A DNA stretch of 49,043 bases, taken from contig CAJNOQ010000474.1 of the NCBI GenBank assembly GCA_905250885.1, forward strand, positions 1 through 49,043, written 5' to 3'. Made by a program: the position numbers and the translations under genes. Below the pieces are notes generated by a model. It was not told where the DNA came from. It was given only the letters and a program-made list of their open reading frames with translations, and ran no database searches. Source of the DNA: Didymodactylos carnosus (taxonomy: Eukaryota > Rotifera > Eurotatoria > Philodinida > Philodinidae). Each line of letters opens with the position of its first letter. Position 1 is the stretch's first letter. Below, piece after piece: positions 11,735 through 23,880 of the stretch.

Positions 11735-14700
11735 TTATTTTATTTCAACAATTTCCGTTTCTGTCTGTTTAACATGTCCATCAGTATTTGTGATCGTTGA
11801 TTGCACATCTAATATATCTGATTGAGAATTAATCGCTACTACTGTTGAATCTTCTGCCGGACTTTCTTCTCCTTTAATATCATTTTTTTGTTTTCCTCTT
11901 GCTCTTTTTGTTGTTTGACGTTGTCTACCATCACTATTCATTTTCGTTATACTGTCATTATTACTACATTTTAAACAATCGTGCATCAACTTCAAATGAC
12001 CCGTTATAGGATCTAAGTTAGAATTTGTACCAAATAAACCTAAACATACAATCGTCATTCTTTCAAATTATTATTCGCTTCTTGATTTACGACAGAACAT
12101 TCTCGAACATTCACTTGATTTTTTCTTGAAATATACTTGATTATAGGTCGATTTTAATACTAACCACAAATATATTATCCATTTCAGCTGATGCAACCTT
12201 CTTGGATAGATTTCTGAAAAGTCGATGTGTGGAGACCCACTCTAAATTTCATGATGAACGAATTCTGATTCGTCTGCTTCGTAGAACCCATCGAGTTATC
12301 TGCAGAACAAATTTTTAAGAACTACCCCGACCAAGTTTTCAATAAATTACAAAAAAATTATAATTTGATTTCCTACATTGGCGGTATAAAAAGCTGTGAG
12401 TTATGCTTCTACAGGAAATTAGATAATCATTTTTTTTAAAACTTGGTCTAAAAAATTTGGTTCTAAAAATTTGTTCTAAAGATAACTCGATGAACTGTAC
12501 GACGAAAGAATCAGAATTCGTTTATCATAAAATTTAGAGTGGATCTTCACACATCGACTTTTCAGAAATCTATCCAAGAAGGTTGCATCAGCCGAAATGG
12601 ATAATAACGGGTAGCTCAAATTAAATGGAACAAGATCATTTTTTTGTTTTGAACTACTCAGATACACTTCCAGAACTTCGTTTTATGCTCATTCGATAGA
12701 GAATTGAATTCTCTACAAAACCTACTATTTCAATCTCTGATAGCATTTTTCTTGTTTGAGTACCATTCAAAATATTAAATAGTGCTGAGTTGTCGCACTG
12801 CGACGTGCTTTTTTCGTCTCCTTTTCTGAAATTTTTAGCCCTTTGTCTGAGGTTCAATAGTTAATTTTTCTAGGTAGAACGCTAGAGAAGTTTGTGCTCT
12901 ATAGAGCTCACTCATTTACAATTTCATACAATATTTTCGCTACGTCAACTGAACTTATAATTATTTCTCAACCGGCTTTTCAATTTTCACAAATTAAATT
13001 AATTTTCTGAATTAATGGTTTCAATTAAGAAACTTTATTTATATATCAAATAATGCAGAATTTAATTCTGTGTAAGATAATAAGACTAAAACCCTCGGTT
13101 CCGAACGTCTTACTGTTTTCATAGCCGAAAAACTAAAGCCTGTGAAAAATAGATTCAAAAGTTAGATTGTTGTAGACTTATCAGTTTATTGCACAGAAAA
13201 CTTTTCCTAGACTTAACTGTAAAATTCTAAAAAATATATGAGATGTAGAATTTTCCGATGAATCTTCTGATGTTTTCAAAATTCTTCTGGAATCTGTTTT
13301 CTAATCAAAGCAAATATTTTTCGATTTTCGGTGTGTCGCAGCCACAGGATCTTTTTTTCTCTATTTATAGCGTTTTAACGCTATAAACCATGCTTTTTCT
13401 TAAATTATGATATTACAACGGTATACATTTATCTCATTACAACGCAATAGACGTAGTCCGTTGTGTTATAACGCGTTACAAATTTATTTTTCAGGAATTT
13501 ATGGCGTTGTAAGTGGATAAAAATTTTCACTGCATTACAACTCTATAAATTTATAGCATGATAATGCGTTTCAATTTTTTATCTCGTTACAACGCAATTA
13601 GATTTGTCTACCGCCTTATAATAGGTTAGATTCTAATGTATTATAACGCGTTTGAGCTTTCTACTTCAATATAATGCGTTAGAAATTAATGCGTTGTAAT
13701 ACCTAAGATGTTTTATCTAACCATAATGCCATAAATTTGAAAAAATCTTTTATAACGTTATAACTCATTAGATAATGCATATTGTATTGTAACGAGTTAA
13801 TATCTAATAGATTACAATGCATTATTCTTTTCATTTGAAGCATTTAGTCAGCTGAAGTCAGCATTTACTGACTTCAGACTTAGGACATAAACTCCCACAG
13901 TACACTTATTACCACTGTCATATATAGCGTTACAGCGCCTGAACAGTTAATGCATTGTAATGCAATAAATTTATGTCATTGAAACGTGTGAAGAATTTCT
14001 ATAACCTTACAATGAGTTAAAGCATGCATAACGCGTTGCAATGCGTTATAATGCGACAGGAATTTAGTAACGCCTTGTAACTATTAACACGTTAGTCGAA
14101 TTTATAACGTTGTAATATTATAAAAATATGAGAAAGTCGTTGATAAAAATGCATTATAACATTATAATTTCAATTTTTGACAAGTAACGCGTTACGCTAA
14201 TGCGTTAAAGACATGTTTTTTCTAAATTTGTCGCGTTATAACACAATAGAAAAGCTAACACATTACAAGGCATTACGATATGCCTAACGCATTATAATGC
14301 AATAAACACGAAAAAAAGATCCTGTAGGCAGTCTGACAAGTTAGCACCATTCAATATTTTGAATGGTATATAAAACAAGAAAAATGCTATCAGAGATTGA
14401 AATAGCAAGTTTCGTAGAGAATTCATTTCTGTACCGAATGAGTATAAAACGAAGTTCTGGAAGTGTATCTGAGTAGTTCAAAAAAAGAAAATGATCCTGT
14501 CCCATTTAATTTGAGCTACCCGTTATATTTACGATTAGCATTAAAATCAATCTATAATCAAGTCGATTTGAAGAAAAAAAGCGAATGGACACTCGAGAAT
14601 GTTTCGTTATCAGTGATACTGATTTCTTACCAAGACATGTGACAGATGAGGTTTCAATTTCTGTTCTACCCGCGTCTTGTATAATCGCGGTAACGATTCC

Positions 14701-15438
14701 TTTCGTTCGAGAAGCTTGACTTTGTATTTCAAATAATTCTTCGGCTGAATTTCCACGTACAACAATTTTCGTTTGACCATATCTTGTCCAATAATTTAAG
14801 GCCTTTGAACGTTGATCATTTAATTGTGAATATAAATCGACTGCGGCATGAGCTACTTGAGCACACATTTTACCCGAACTCATTTTCAATGAGCCATTAA
14901 CAACGAATAACATTTTATACATTTTATCAATCTCAGAATCACTATCAGATTCTACCTAAAATATCGACAGAAAAAGTAATAAAAAAAGAGCACGGAAAAT
15001 TTTTATTTGCTCTATGTTTTATACCGCTTGAAAACTGACGCCAGAAAAATTCGCTTGAATCGCTTGCTCACGACTATTTTCAAATGTTGTTCGTAAAGCA
15101 GATGGTGATGGTTCATTAAATACAATTGATAAAGCTTCTTCGAGACTCCGATTTTCAACGAGTATTAATGCCTAAAACGAATGAGTAATACAAACTGTAT
15201 AAGAAAAACAACTCATTTATTACACTTAGTTAAGAGGCAATGGGGAGAAAAAATTTCATTAAGACTTTTCACTTTTATTGTCAGTATAAACTTTTCATTT
15301 CTTATTGAAAAACATAAAACGAACTTGTCTAGCTAAATCGTTTGGTATACCCATTTCAATTAGAGTAGCTAAATATTCACTATTAACATCATTTTTTGGT
15401 GTTGTAAATCCGTTAAAAGATGGAAAATTTTCTGCCAT
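11735..15438 (-). CDS. Peptidyl-tRNA hydrolase 2 with N-terminal UBA domain
   Basis: Four exons on the minus strand, 15438-15325, 15171-15025, 14955-14631 and 12039-11735, give 891 nt and 296 residues. Residues about 18-58 form a ubiquitin-associated (UBA) domain (YLATLIEMGIPNDLARQ, then LILVENRSLEEALSIVF). Residues about 99-214 are a Pth2 fold: MLFVVNGSLKMSSGKMCAQ, AHAAV, QDAGRTEI and the closing DPITGHLKLM. Pth2 enzymes cleave the ester bond of peptidyl-tRNA to recycle tRNA. Vertebrate PTRH2 instead has a membrane anchor at the N terminus; UBA-Pth2 fusions occur in some invertebrates. A polar tail of about 80 residues follows the domain and looks disordered. AATAAA overlaps the last codons at 11739-11744. 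The last intron, 12040-14630, is filled with repeats. Confidence 0.9.
12172..12608. mobile_element. Foldback element with about 165-bp arms in the PTH2-gene intron
   Basis: Left arm about 12172-12340 and right arm about 12440-12608 are near-complements around a loop of about 100 bases. Matching blocks include GATGCAACCTTCTTGGATAG with its complement near 12570, and CGAGTTATCT with AGATAACTCG at 12480. No coding capacity; the frames here run through the arms. Confidence 0.7.
12602..14526. mobile_element. Inverted-repeat element of about 1.9 kb in the PTH2-gene intron
   Basis: The left arm at about 12602-12805 and right arm at about 14326-14526 are inverted copies, sharing ACGGGTAGCTCAAATTAAAT at the outer end and a segment containing GCTATCAGAGATTGAAATAG. 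The left end overlaps the end of the foldback at 12172-12608, so one inserted beside or into the other. It carries the motif array at 13345-14324. The right arm stops about 105 bases short of exon 3. Confidence 0.65.
13345..14324. repeat. Degenerate array of palindromic TTATAACGC/GCGTTATAA-type motifs
   Basis: About 30 imperfect copies of a short motif around the cores CATTACAACGC, TATAACGCGTTA and AATGCGTTATAATGC, in both orientations, are spaced every 20-45 bases from about 13366 to 14302. The block is bounded by CAGGATCTTTTTTTC (13345-13359) and its exact complement at 14310-14324. The spacing is irregular, so it is not a simple tandem satellite. Confidence 0.7.
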
Positions 15439-16595
15439 AATTATATAAACTGACCTATTACTAGTTACTTTAATCTAAAATAATAGCAATGATTTAGATA
15501 AATCCATATCAGTTCGAAATTTAATTGAACAGAGTTGCTCAACATAACTAAACTAACCTTATAAATATCATTTGAAATAAACCCCCATTAATCAATATTT
15601 ATAACAGGCAGTTATTCATCTTCATTCTGATATGATGTAGTTGATCGTATCGTCGCACAAGTAAATTTCATGTTATGATGCAAACAAACACGTCATATAA
15701 TAGAAAAAAAATTTTTTTTCTCAATTTTTGACCGGCAAACATTGAAAACTAATTTTGAAAGAAAATAAAAAAAAACGTTGCTTTTCTAACTATATTTTTC
15801 AAAACAAATAGATTCCATAAATAACTATGATAGATGACAATCATTTCGTTAATTGTTTAATCGAAAAGTATCTTTTTTTAAAATTCTAATCATAAATTTG
15901 TCAACATTTTCTTTTAAAACACGGAAAATGTCAGTATTCTAGTTAGTATTCACTTTTAAGAAGAAAATTAAATATAAATATCCAATTTGATACAATAAGT
16001 ATTGCTAACTTAGCAATTTAATTCATAAGACTTTCTTTTAAAATAATGCTTGTTGTATCCATTGATATACATTGAATAGAAGAAAAATATTTTACAATGG
16101 CAAGTGTATTTATTGGAATTCAATTACAAAAAATTTTCTCTTTTCAAATATTGTGTGCATGTATGTGTAGTACTAGTAAGAAATCAACGAAAAGAAGAAA
16201 AAAGAAGAGAAAATACGAACAACCACCCAAATATTGTGACTGATGAAAAAACAACAACAACAACAAATAAAGGAGACATAAAAAGCATCCCATCACTCGT
16301 TCATAGTATAAAGACGGCAAAATGAAAGGCAAAAAATATATAAAAGCAGTATGTGTCAAACAATGAAAACAATGGAATGCTTACTGAATATCAAATAACT
16401 GAGAATGAATGAGTTTTATCAAGAAAAATGGTAGGAAATAATTAAGGTATTATTATTTTTTTGTTCATATCAAGACTCAAACCAAAAAAAGTGAAAAACC
16501 TACGTTCATTAACACAAAAAACAATCACATTGGCAAAAAATATATAAGACGCTCAGATCTATTAGAAAAAGAGAAGTATATAAAAAAAAAGTATG
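15439..16595. other. Spacer between the PTH2-gene start and the RUSC-like gene end
   Basis: No gene recognised. Presumably holds the promoter of the minus-strand PTH2 gene and the 3' untranslated region of the RUSC-like gene; a minus-strand AATAAA lies at 16109-16114. The two overlapping frames at 16104-16359 are low-complexity. Confidence 0.55.
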
Positions 16596-19500
16596 TTATT
16601 TTGTGGTGGTTGTTGTATTTTGACCTGCACGATAACGTGCTGATAGTGGTTTATTCGTTTTGTCAACATTTAATGATGGTCGCGGAATTTTTGAATGAAA
16701 TGCTGTTGCTGTTGTTGCTGTTGTCGGTGACGAATTTGCTGGAGCTGGCGAGGCACCTCGACGAGATATGGATGTACGATTATTAGTAGGAGTTACGGGT
16801 TTTTGAGTGGATGTTGCCGCATTAGTACTATTATTATTAAATACATTTGTTAATGGTGGACGTCTAGGTGATGTTGTTCGTAATTTGTTACTGTTCATTT
16901 CAAAATTCGTGTCATGTTTTGGTACAGGTAAGAGACCATCCACTAAAGACGTCCGCTCCTTCTTTACACTTTTTTTACTTTTACATTAAATTATCAAGTG
17001 ATTTATCATCAATTCTTTAATACCAGATATCTTTTATGAATAACTACTAATTTTGTTGTTACAGCTGATGTTGTTCCTTTTCTTGTAGTTGGATCAGAAA
17101 CCGTATTATTATTTCCGTTTCCCCGAAACCATGTTCGCATATTGAATTTTTTCGATAATGTTGAACGTATTGTACCTCCATTTGTTATTACTGGAGTATG
17201 ATCAACGGTAGCAATTATCGGTTGTGTTACACTACTGTTATTACCAAATGTTTTTGATGCTCGTCTTGACATTGTCATTGCCCAATCTTTGACACCGTTC
17301 GATGTTGTACTTGTTGTCGTTAAATCATCATTTGATGCTAACATTGTGCCCGATACACTAGTCGGAGATAATGATGGTGGTATAAACGTTAAACGAAATG
17401 CGAATGGTGAAAGTTTTTCAAACTGTGACATTAAACGTTCAAACATATTAAATGTATCATGATTATTTACAAGCATAAGTGCTGTCGGATCATAATAACG
17501 TAGAAGAAAGTCTTTTTGACGCATGTAATGATAAAGCCAATTTGTTAGCTCACTTTTACTAAAATTAAAAATAAATATTTATTTCTTATAGTTTGATATA
17601 AAACATAATAAATTAACGATAAATCTAGAATGACTGAAAAATCATTACTTTAAAAGTGCATAAATAAATGCTTGAAATCTACAAAACCAACTTGTTGTTT
17701 GAACATTTTGTGCAATCATTTTAGCATCGTAGAATGGACTAGGTATTTGACCTAAAAGAAAACGAAAATGATATTTTAAAGAATAATTATAACTTAAACG
17801 AATAATAACAATTGTGAATATGCAAAATTAATTTCAAAGTGTCTCTTATGTGATGAACATTGACGAACATACTTGCACAAAGCAAAAATAATAACATTTC
17901 TGTCTATACTGTATAATTTATGTACTCTTTTACCTGACATATCTAGATGATAGGCATCAAACATCGAAATATCATTGTCTGAAAATAATAATTAGGCGTA
18001 AAAGTGTAAAAACTGTTTCTAGACGAATTAGATATTTTTTGTATAAGAGTATTATACCTTGTCCTACAGCTAAGTCAATTATCTTCCATAATGTGATCCG
18101 TTTTGCGGTAAATAATGATTGTTGTTGCTGATGTTTTAAACCATTTTCTAATATATCGCGTACAGCAAGACACAAATTATTTTGTAATAAATAATCTAAT
18201 TGAGGATTTGATTCATTATTAAGAAAAAATGACTAAAAGCAAAAAAAAATCTAGTCAGTTTTGTGAGAAGTCGACAGAAGCAGAATGTTAATCTATAGTG
18301 GTAATGATAACTGATTATCTTCTCGATCGTTTTCATATACTAATTTTAGTCGCTCTTTGGTTACAGGTTAAAAAGTCATTTTTTTTTCAAAGTAACACAA
18401 TCGAACTTTCACTGTTCTGTTAATTATCATTCGGATTTCTCACGAGCTACAAAATCCTTGTACTCTACTAAAAGATTAAAATTTTAATAAAACATCATAT
18501 TTCAAGGAGGAAACCCAAATGTTTTGAATTATTCAAGCTATTTTTACTGCACAACAGAGATGATTTATATATCATCCTTAAAAAGCTTCACACCATTTAT
18601 AAAATTCGTAATTAGTGGAGTATTAGCAACATGTCTCGATCGAGATACATCTTATTGAGATGAACGATGGATCACTGTTGAATGCATTTTGTGTGAGACA
18701 CATTGAGACATTGAAACTCAATCTTTGACACTCTAATAACGCATTTTGGAAGACATATTCAAATATTTAAGATACATTTTTTTTAAGCATTTATATAACG
18801 TGATATTTCTACCTATAGGTCGAACCTATTATAATATTCATATCGAAATTGATTTCTCTTATATAGATTAGGGCTAATTAAAACAAAACTGTGGATGAAT
18901 TGGCTTATAGCACATTAAGATACAAATTTATTTGCAGATGGAAAAGACACATTGAGACGTAAGAAGCATTACTTGAGACATCAGAATACGAAGAAATCGT
19001 ATCTGTTGTGGCCAAAAAACATTTTAAGCATCAAATGTTACTATTTTTCACGTACTAATGGAAATTTTATACAGATTCTAGTCTAATATTTATTATTTAT
19101 TATTTATTATAGTTCAAGACGTCTTTTACCATAGTGCTACTACTACACTAGTTACGAATTTTAGAAATATTGTACCGTTTTTCAAGGATGATATATAAAC
19201 CATTTCTATTGTACAATAAAAATTGATGGAATTGAAATTTTTCTCTTCTTTTTTTCTTCTTGCAGATTTTGACAAACATGTTAGTAATGAATGAGTAAAT
19301 TAACATCGTCCTCTCTCAAAAATCATACCTTATCACCTCGTTTAATTTCGTATATTTGTTTTATTGTTTCAGTGACACTGTCAAGTACAGCTATAATACA
19401 ACGAAAAACCATGAATTAAATCTATATATATGATCAAATTACATACCTTCCATTGTTCGTGGGGGGTGTTGTGTTAATGTTGATGAATTCATTAAAAATG

Positions 19501-22500
19501 AATTAGACATTAAAGTTTTTCCTTCAGTTGTATGATGAGTATTTTGTGAGGAGGAAATAATTTCAGGCTTAATTTCTGTATTAATTTTTTTGGTTTTTTC
19601 AACTTGTTGCTGTTTTTGTTGCTCAGTATTTACATTTTCTTTTTCATTTAAAAGAAGTTGCTCAATTTTATTATGTTCTGGTTCTACATTCGAAGAAGAA
19701 GCAGTAGTAGTAGGAGTAGAAGGAGTAGGAGGAGTTGTGGTCAATATGTCAGAAGTGTTTGAAGGAATGTTACCATCTTCTACATAATTCACTGTAGTTT
19801 TTTCTAGAATGGCTTGGTCATCATCCTCATCATTGCTATTGTTGCCATGTTGTCCACCATCATCTTGTAAACGAAATTCATTTGGTGGACTATCTGTAAA
19901 ACTGTGAAGATTGACAGGATTCATGACAATAATATCGGCTAAAGATTAAAAAAAGAACGGTAAGAATAAATAATTGTAAAATTCTTTTTATATTTCAGAT
20001 GTATTCAGTGAAAAATCATTACTCTGTGAAATTCTCTATAACTTTTTAGGCAATGGCATGATATATAAAAGTAGATTTATAGAATAGTCTCTATTTCGAT
20101 GAATTTCTCTTATATGTAACTATAAAGCATAATGAAGTAAATAGGTAAATTCATTGTCGTTAGAAGTAAAACAGTTGTCTTGTGTACTTACAAACATTGA
20201 AAAAAAGTGTATACAATCAGTTTCTTTGTTTCATCCTCTAATACAAATAAACCTATTTCTATATTCAAATCACATCCGTTCCAATGAATGAAACAAAGAA
20301 CAAAAATTATCAGTTTTCATGTTATTTTATTAGAGACCTATAATCACTTTAGATCACATTTCTTTTTTCTCTATTATTATATACATATATATATATATAC
20401 ATCTACGTACATATAGAAGATCATTTGTCGTCGAAATTTACTTTGCCTTAGTCAAATAAAACAAAAATGTTTTGTAAACTGATACTGGCATTTGAAAAAA
20501 AACTATACAGACATATATCTGATTATTCTATATCAAATAAACTAATATGAACACCAAACACAAGCAATAAAAAAAATACTTAAATATTTTTAAATGAAAC
20601 TGATCATCGAGAAAGAGTAAATAAAATCTTGATAATCAATTAGAAGTAACCATTCTCTGTGGCAAAAGAGAATACCTTTATATTATAATCATTGAGAATA
20701 AAGGTTAATTGTCTAATAGAGTTTTGATGTTTCTTTTTTGTTCTCAAGTTGATAGCGATAAAAATAATAAAAAATCTTTTTATAGACTGTTAGAACTATT
20801 AAAATATAAAAGATAAAAGTTTACTTACTTTGACATCTTCTCATTCCGTCTTTCGCTCCATAACGTAATGTTTTCAACATTGTATTATATTCTTTACCAT
20901 GTAATGTTAACAGAAGATCATTTGTTGGCTGTTGTTCTTGTTCAATCGTTGAAGTAAAGGTTATTCCTGGATTACATGGTGATATTAAATGTTTGGCAAT
21001 ATTTTCTGAAAAGCTAACACTTTTCTTTGTTTGTACCATCATATTTAAATCATAATCAGAATAATGATGAGTAGATTGTGGTTGTTGATTATCTTTATTA
21101 TCAGCTGAATTCAATAACATATAATTAGGTAGTTCAGATGAGGAAGGGACATGATTTGTTTTATCCCATTTTTGTTCATGTTGTTCTAATAAATATGGTT
21201 CAGAATAACGACGTTTTGGTGATGGAGGTGTCAATGATGACGAACGATCTTTTGCACTGTTGTCAATAACCGGAGTTTCAATCTACAAGAAAAATACGAA
21301 GAACTACTAATAACAGGTGATCTCTATTAATAATATGAATCATTTCAAAATATGTAAATTTTTCATTCCAGTGATATTAAAAAATATAAAATTTTATCAT
21401 CTCTTTGAATTTTGCTCATAATCATTTTATTACTTCTTAATATTTCCGAGAAATATATTGGCAGATTTTACTTTAGTTTTAATATCAACGAAAAATTATG
21501 TGATATAATCTAAAGAATCGGGTGTCCTTACCTTTGATTGCTCAACATAAATTTGTTTTTTTTCATTTTTTGCAGCCGATGATGAGCGAGGAGGTAGCGT
21601 TGGTTGAAGTCGAAGAACGGCCGCAATATCACATGAATTAGCACGAATGTTGTGTTTTAAACACGATTTTAGAGTTGGTGGAGGTTTGCCATGAGTCCGC
21701 TGCTGTTGTTGTTGTTGCATCTTGAACATCATTACTTGATTTTGCCCCGATTGAACTTGCGCTGCTGGTATAGCAGCAAACGTTTTTCGTAATTGTGGAC
21801 TATAAAATACACATGGCTCTGTTTGATGTTTACTGTTTTTATAACGTTTAATTGATTTTAATGTACGAGGACGTTCGGATTGTGGTTGTTGTTGTTGTTG
21901 AGATGTGGAATTGGATGAAGTGATAAATTCTGTTTGAGAAGATGATTGAAAATTAGTCGGTGGTACTGGTGAAGTAGTTTGAGAACTAGAATGTGGTATT
22001 TCTTTTGAATATTGCGAGATAAACGACAGATCGGGTAACGACTTATAAGTTGAAGAGGTTGTCGTAGAAGTTTGTTGGGCAATTTTTGGGACAGATAATA
22101 AGTTTGATGAAGATGGACTTGGAGACATAAATCTGTGTGTGTTGGGTGCTTGTTGTGAACGATCAGCAGATTCCGACTTTGTTGGAAAGTAACTATCTCC
22201 TAAAAGGAGAAAAAAATTCACTCAATAAATGTATTGATCTCTTTGTTGTTTTACCAGTTTCATAAGATAAATGAGTCTTTTTCTCAAAACTTACCACTGG
22301 ATACATTTGAATTATTTCCTGCCTGTCGACTAGAGCGTGATACTCCTAGATTATCTGTTTGTAATGATTTACTTGTTCGTCGATATTGTTCATGAGAGGG
22401 TGCTGTCATTTGTGTTTGTGACATTAACATTGATGTTTGTATGCCTTGGTCAGTAATATGAGGTGGAAATTGTGTTGATTCTTCACGTTTCTCACGCGTT

Positions 22501-23880
22501 TTTGAACGTTTTGTAGCTGCATTTAGATGCTTAATTCCTCCGTTGTCAAGTATATTTTCGCCTGATATTGACATTGTAGATGTATTTGGAACAACTGCTG
22601 TAGTATCATTATCTGCGCTTAAATGACGATATATTTGAAATGCACTACCACGTGCATGTTGTGGAGCTATCGAAGGCGGCGTAGATGATGTTTTCTGTTG
22701 AAATATTCGATAAAGACTAAACGGAGATGGTGGTCGAGTTTCTTTGGCTTCAACACCTGATGACGTACGTTGACTTTCTTTCATGCGTTTCCACGATGTT
22801 GAAGACGAACTTGAAGTTGTTGATGAGCCACCAGGAGAATGGGGTAATGGAACCGCTTCTTTTTGTGCTTGTGAGCGTAGAAGAGCTGTTGTTGATGAGG
22901 ATGTTGTGAGAATCGGCTGTTGTTGCTGTACGTATGGTTGTGGTGACATATCAAGTGATTGTTCAAGATCAAATGATGAACGCATAGACCAATCGTTTAA
23001 ATTTGTTGTCGATGTATCGGGCGGTAAATCATCTAAATAGGTGGATGTTGATTGACTAAAGAAAGAAACAGAATACATTCAGTCTATTTTGACGTACGAA
23101 CGATGTTGGGTATAGAATAACGACTTTATTATCGACAAAATAGCTTGTCAGTACAGCAAAATAAAAAGAATAGGATCAATATATATGAAAATTATTATCA
23201 CTCCTTCGTGAATCTATATGAAGAAATCTTTTTTTATCATAATTTTTTAATTTTGAAGAGACGTCGATATTATTACATAAAAATATCTTAACTAACCCAT
23301 TAGATGTAGATGATGATCGTTTCTTTTTCTTTTCGTCTGTCTTTGGTCGCTGATGGTTACTCTTGTGCAAATGATGACTATGGTGATTATTATTATTATT
23401 ATTATGATGATGGTGATGATGATGTGGTCGCTGTTTTGATTCACTAAACGTTAAACGATAATTTTGTCTCGCATCATACTGATCATCCCATTGAAAACCA
23501 TCACCAGTAATTGATTGATCTGTTGGAACAGTTCGTTCATCGTATGCTGTTGTTGGAGTTCGATTACGATTATTAATTACTGATTCACCAAATAAATCAC
23601 GTTGCGCAAATAAACTATCTGTTGAATTTTCACCTGGTTCTTGCGATATACTATGAACAAGAAAATTATCATCTGGATTATCGTCAATATTCATTGTACC
23701 AGATGATGTCAATGAACTTGTTATAAATGATTTATATTGTGTTCGATCACCACCAATAACATGTTCAAAATTATCTAATGTAGATATTGTTTGTTTTTCT
23801 AAATTTTTAATTAATGCTTCAACATTTTCCAAATGTGAAGACGATGAAAGATATTGTGAATTTAATGTTGAATCGTCCAT
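16596..23880 (-). CDS. RUSC1/2-like (iporin-like) RUN-domain protein lacking SH3
   Basis: Eleven minus-strand exons: 23880-23297, 23055-22295, 22199-21532, 21282-20829, 19938-19447, 19390-19329, 18232-18058, 17978-17934, 17751-17649, 17558-17024 and 16961-16596, total 4245 nt, 1414 residues. Residues about 1-985 are low-complexity, Ser/Gln/His-rich and probably disordered. Residues about 987-1173 form a RUN domain resembling RUSC1/2: VTETIKQIYEIKRGD, LAVRDILENGLKH, KRITLWKIIDLAVGQ, FCRFQAFIYALLN and ELTNWLYHYM. KSVSF at 758-762 fits a PP1 RVxF docking motif. Vertebrate RUSC proteins end in an SH3 domain; the last exon here encodes a Thr/Asn/Pro-rich tail with none. Vertebrate RUSC2 is a trafficking adaptor whose RUN domain binds Rab1/Rab35. 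Family assignment rests on the RUN-region match. Confidence 0.87.
18536..19223. mobile_element. Inverted-repeat element in intron 6 of the RUSC-like gene
   Basis: The left arm at about 18538-18586 and right arm at about 19176-19222 are inverted copies of about 47 bases, sharing TTTATATATCATCCTT and its complement AAGGATGATATATAAA. The interior repeats short GAGACATTGAGACA-like words and has no coding frame. The host intron, 18233-19328, is 1.1 kb, much longer than its neighbours. Confidence 0.55.
19939..20828 (-). other. Intron 4 of the RUSC-like gene
   Basis: 890 bases of AT-rich sequence with a short TA microsatellite around 20380-20400. No exon or element ends were recognised. Confidence 0.7.

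Noticed and set aside
19590..19787. Cys-rich plus-strand frame.
   Set aside because: It is the antisense of Gln/Thr/Ser-rich exon 5 of the RUSC-like gene.
22727..23040. Plus-strand frames opposite the RUSC-like exon 2.
   Set aside because: They are antisense shadows of a Ser/Gln-rich coding exon.
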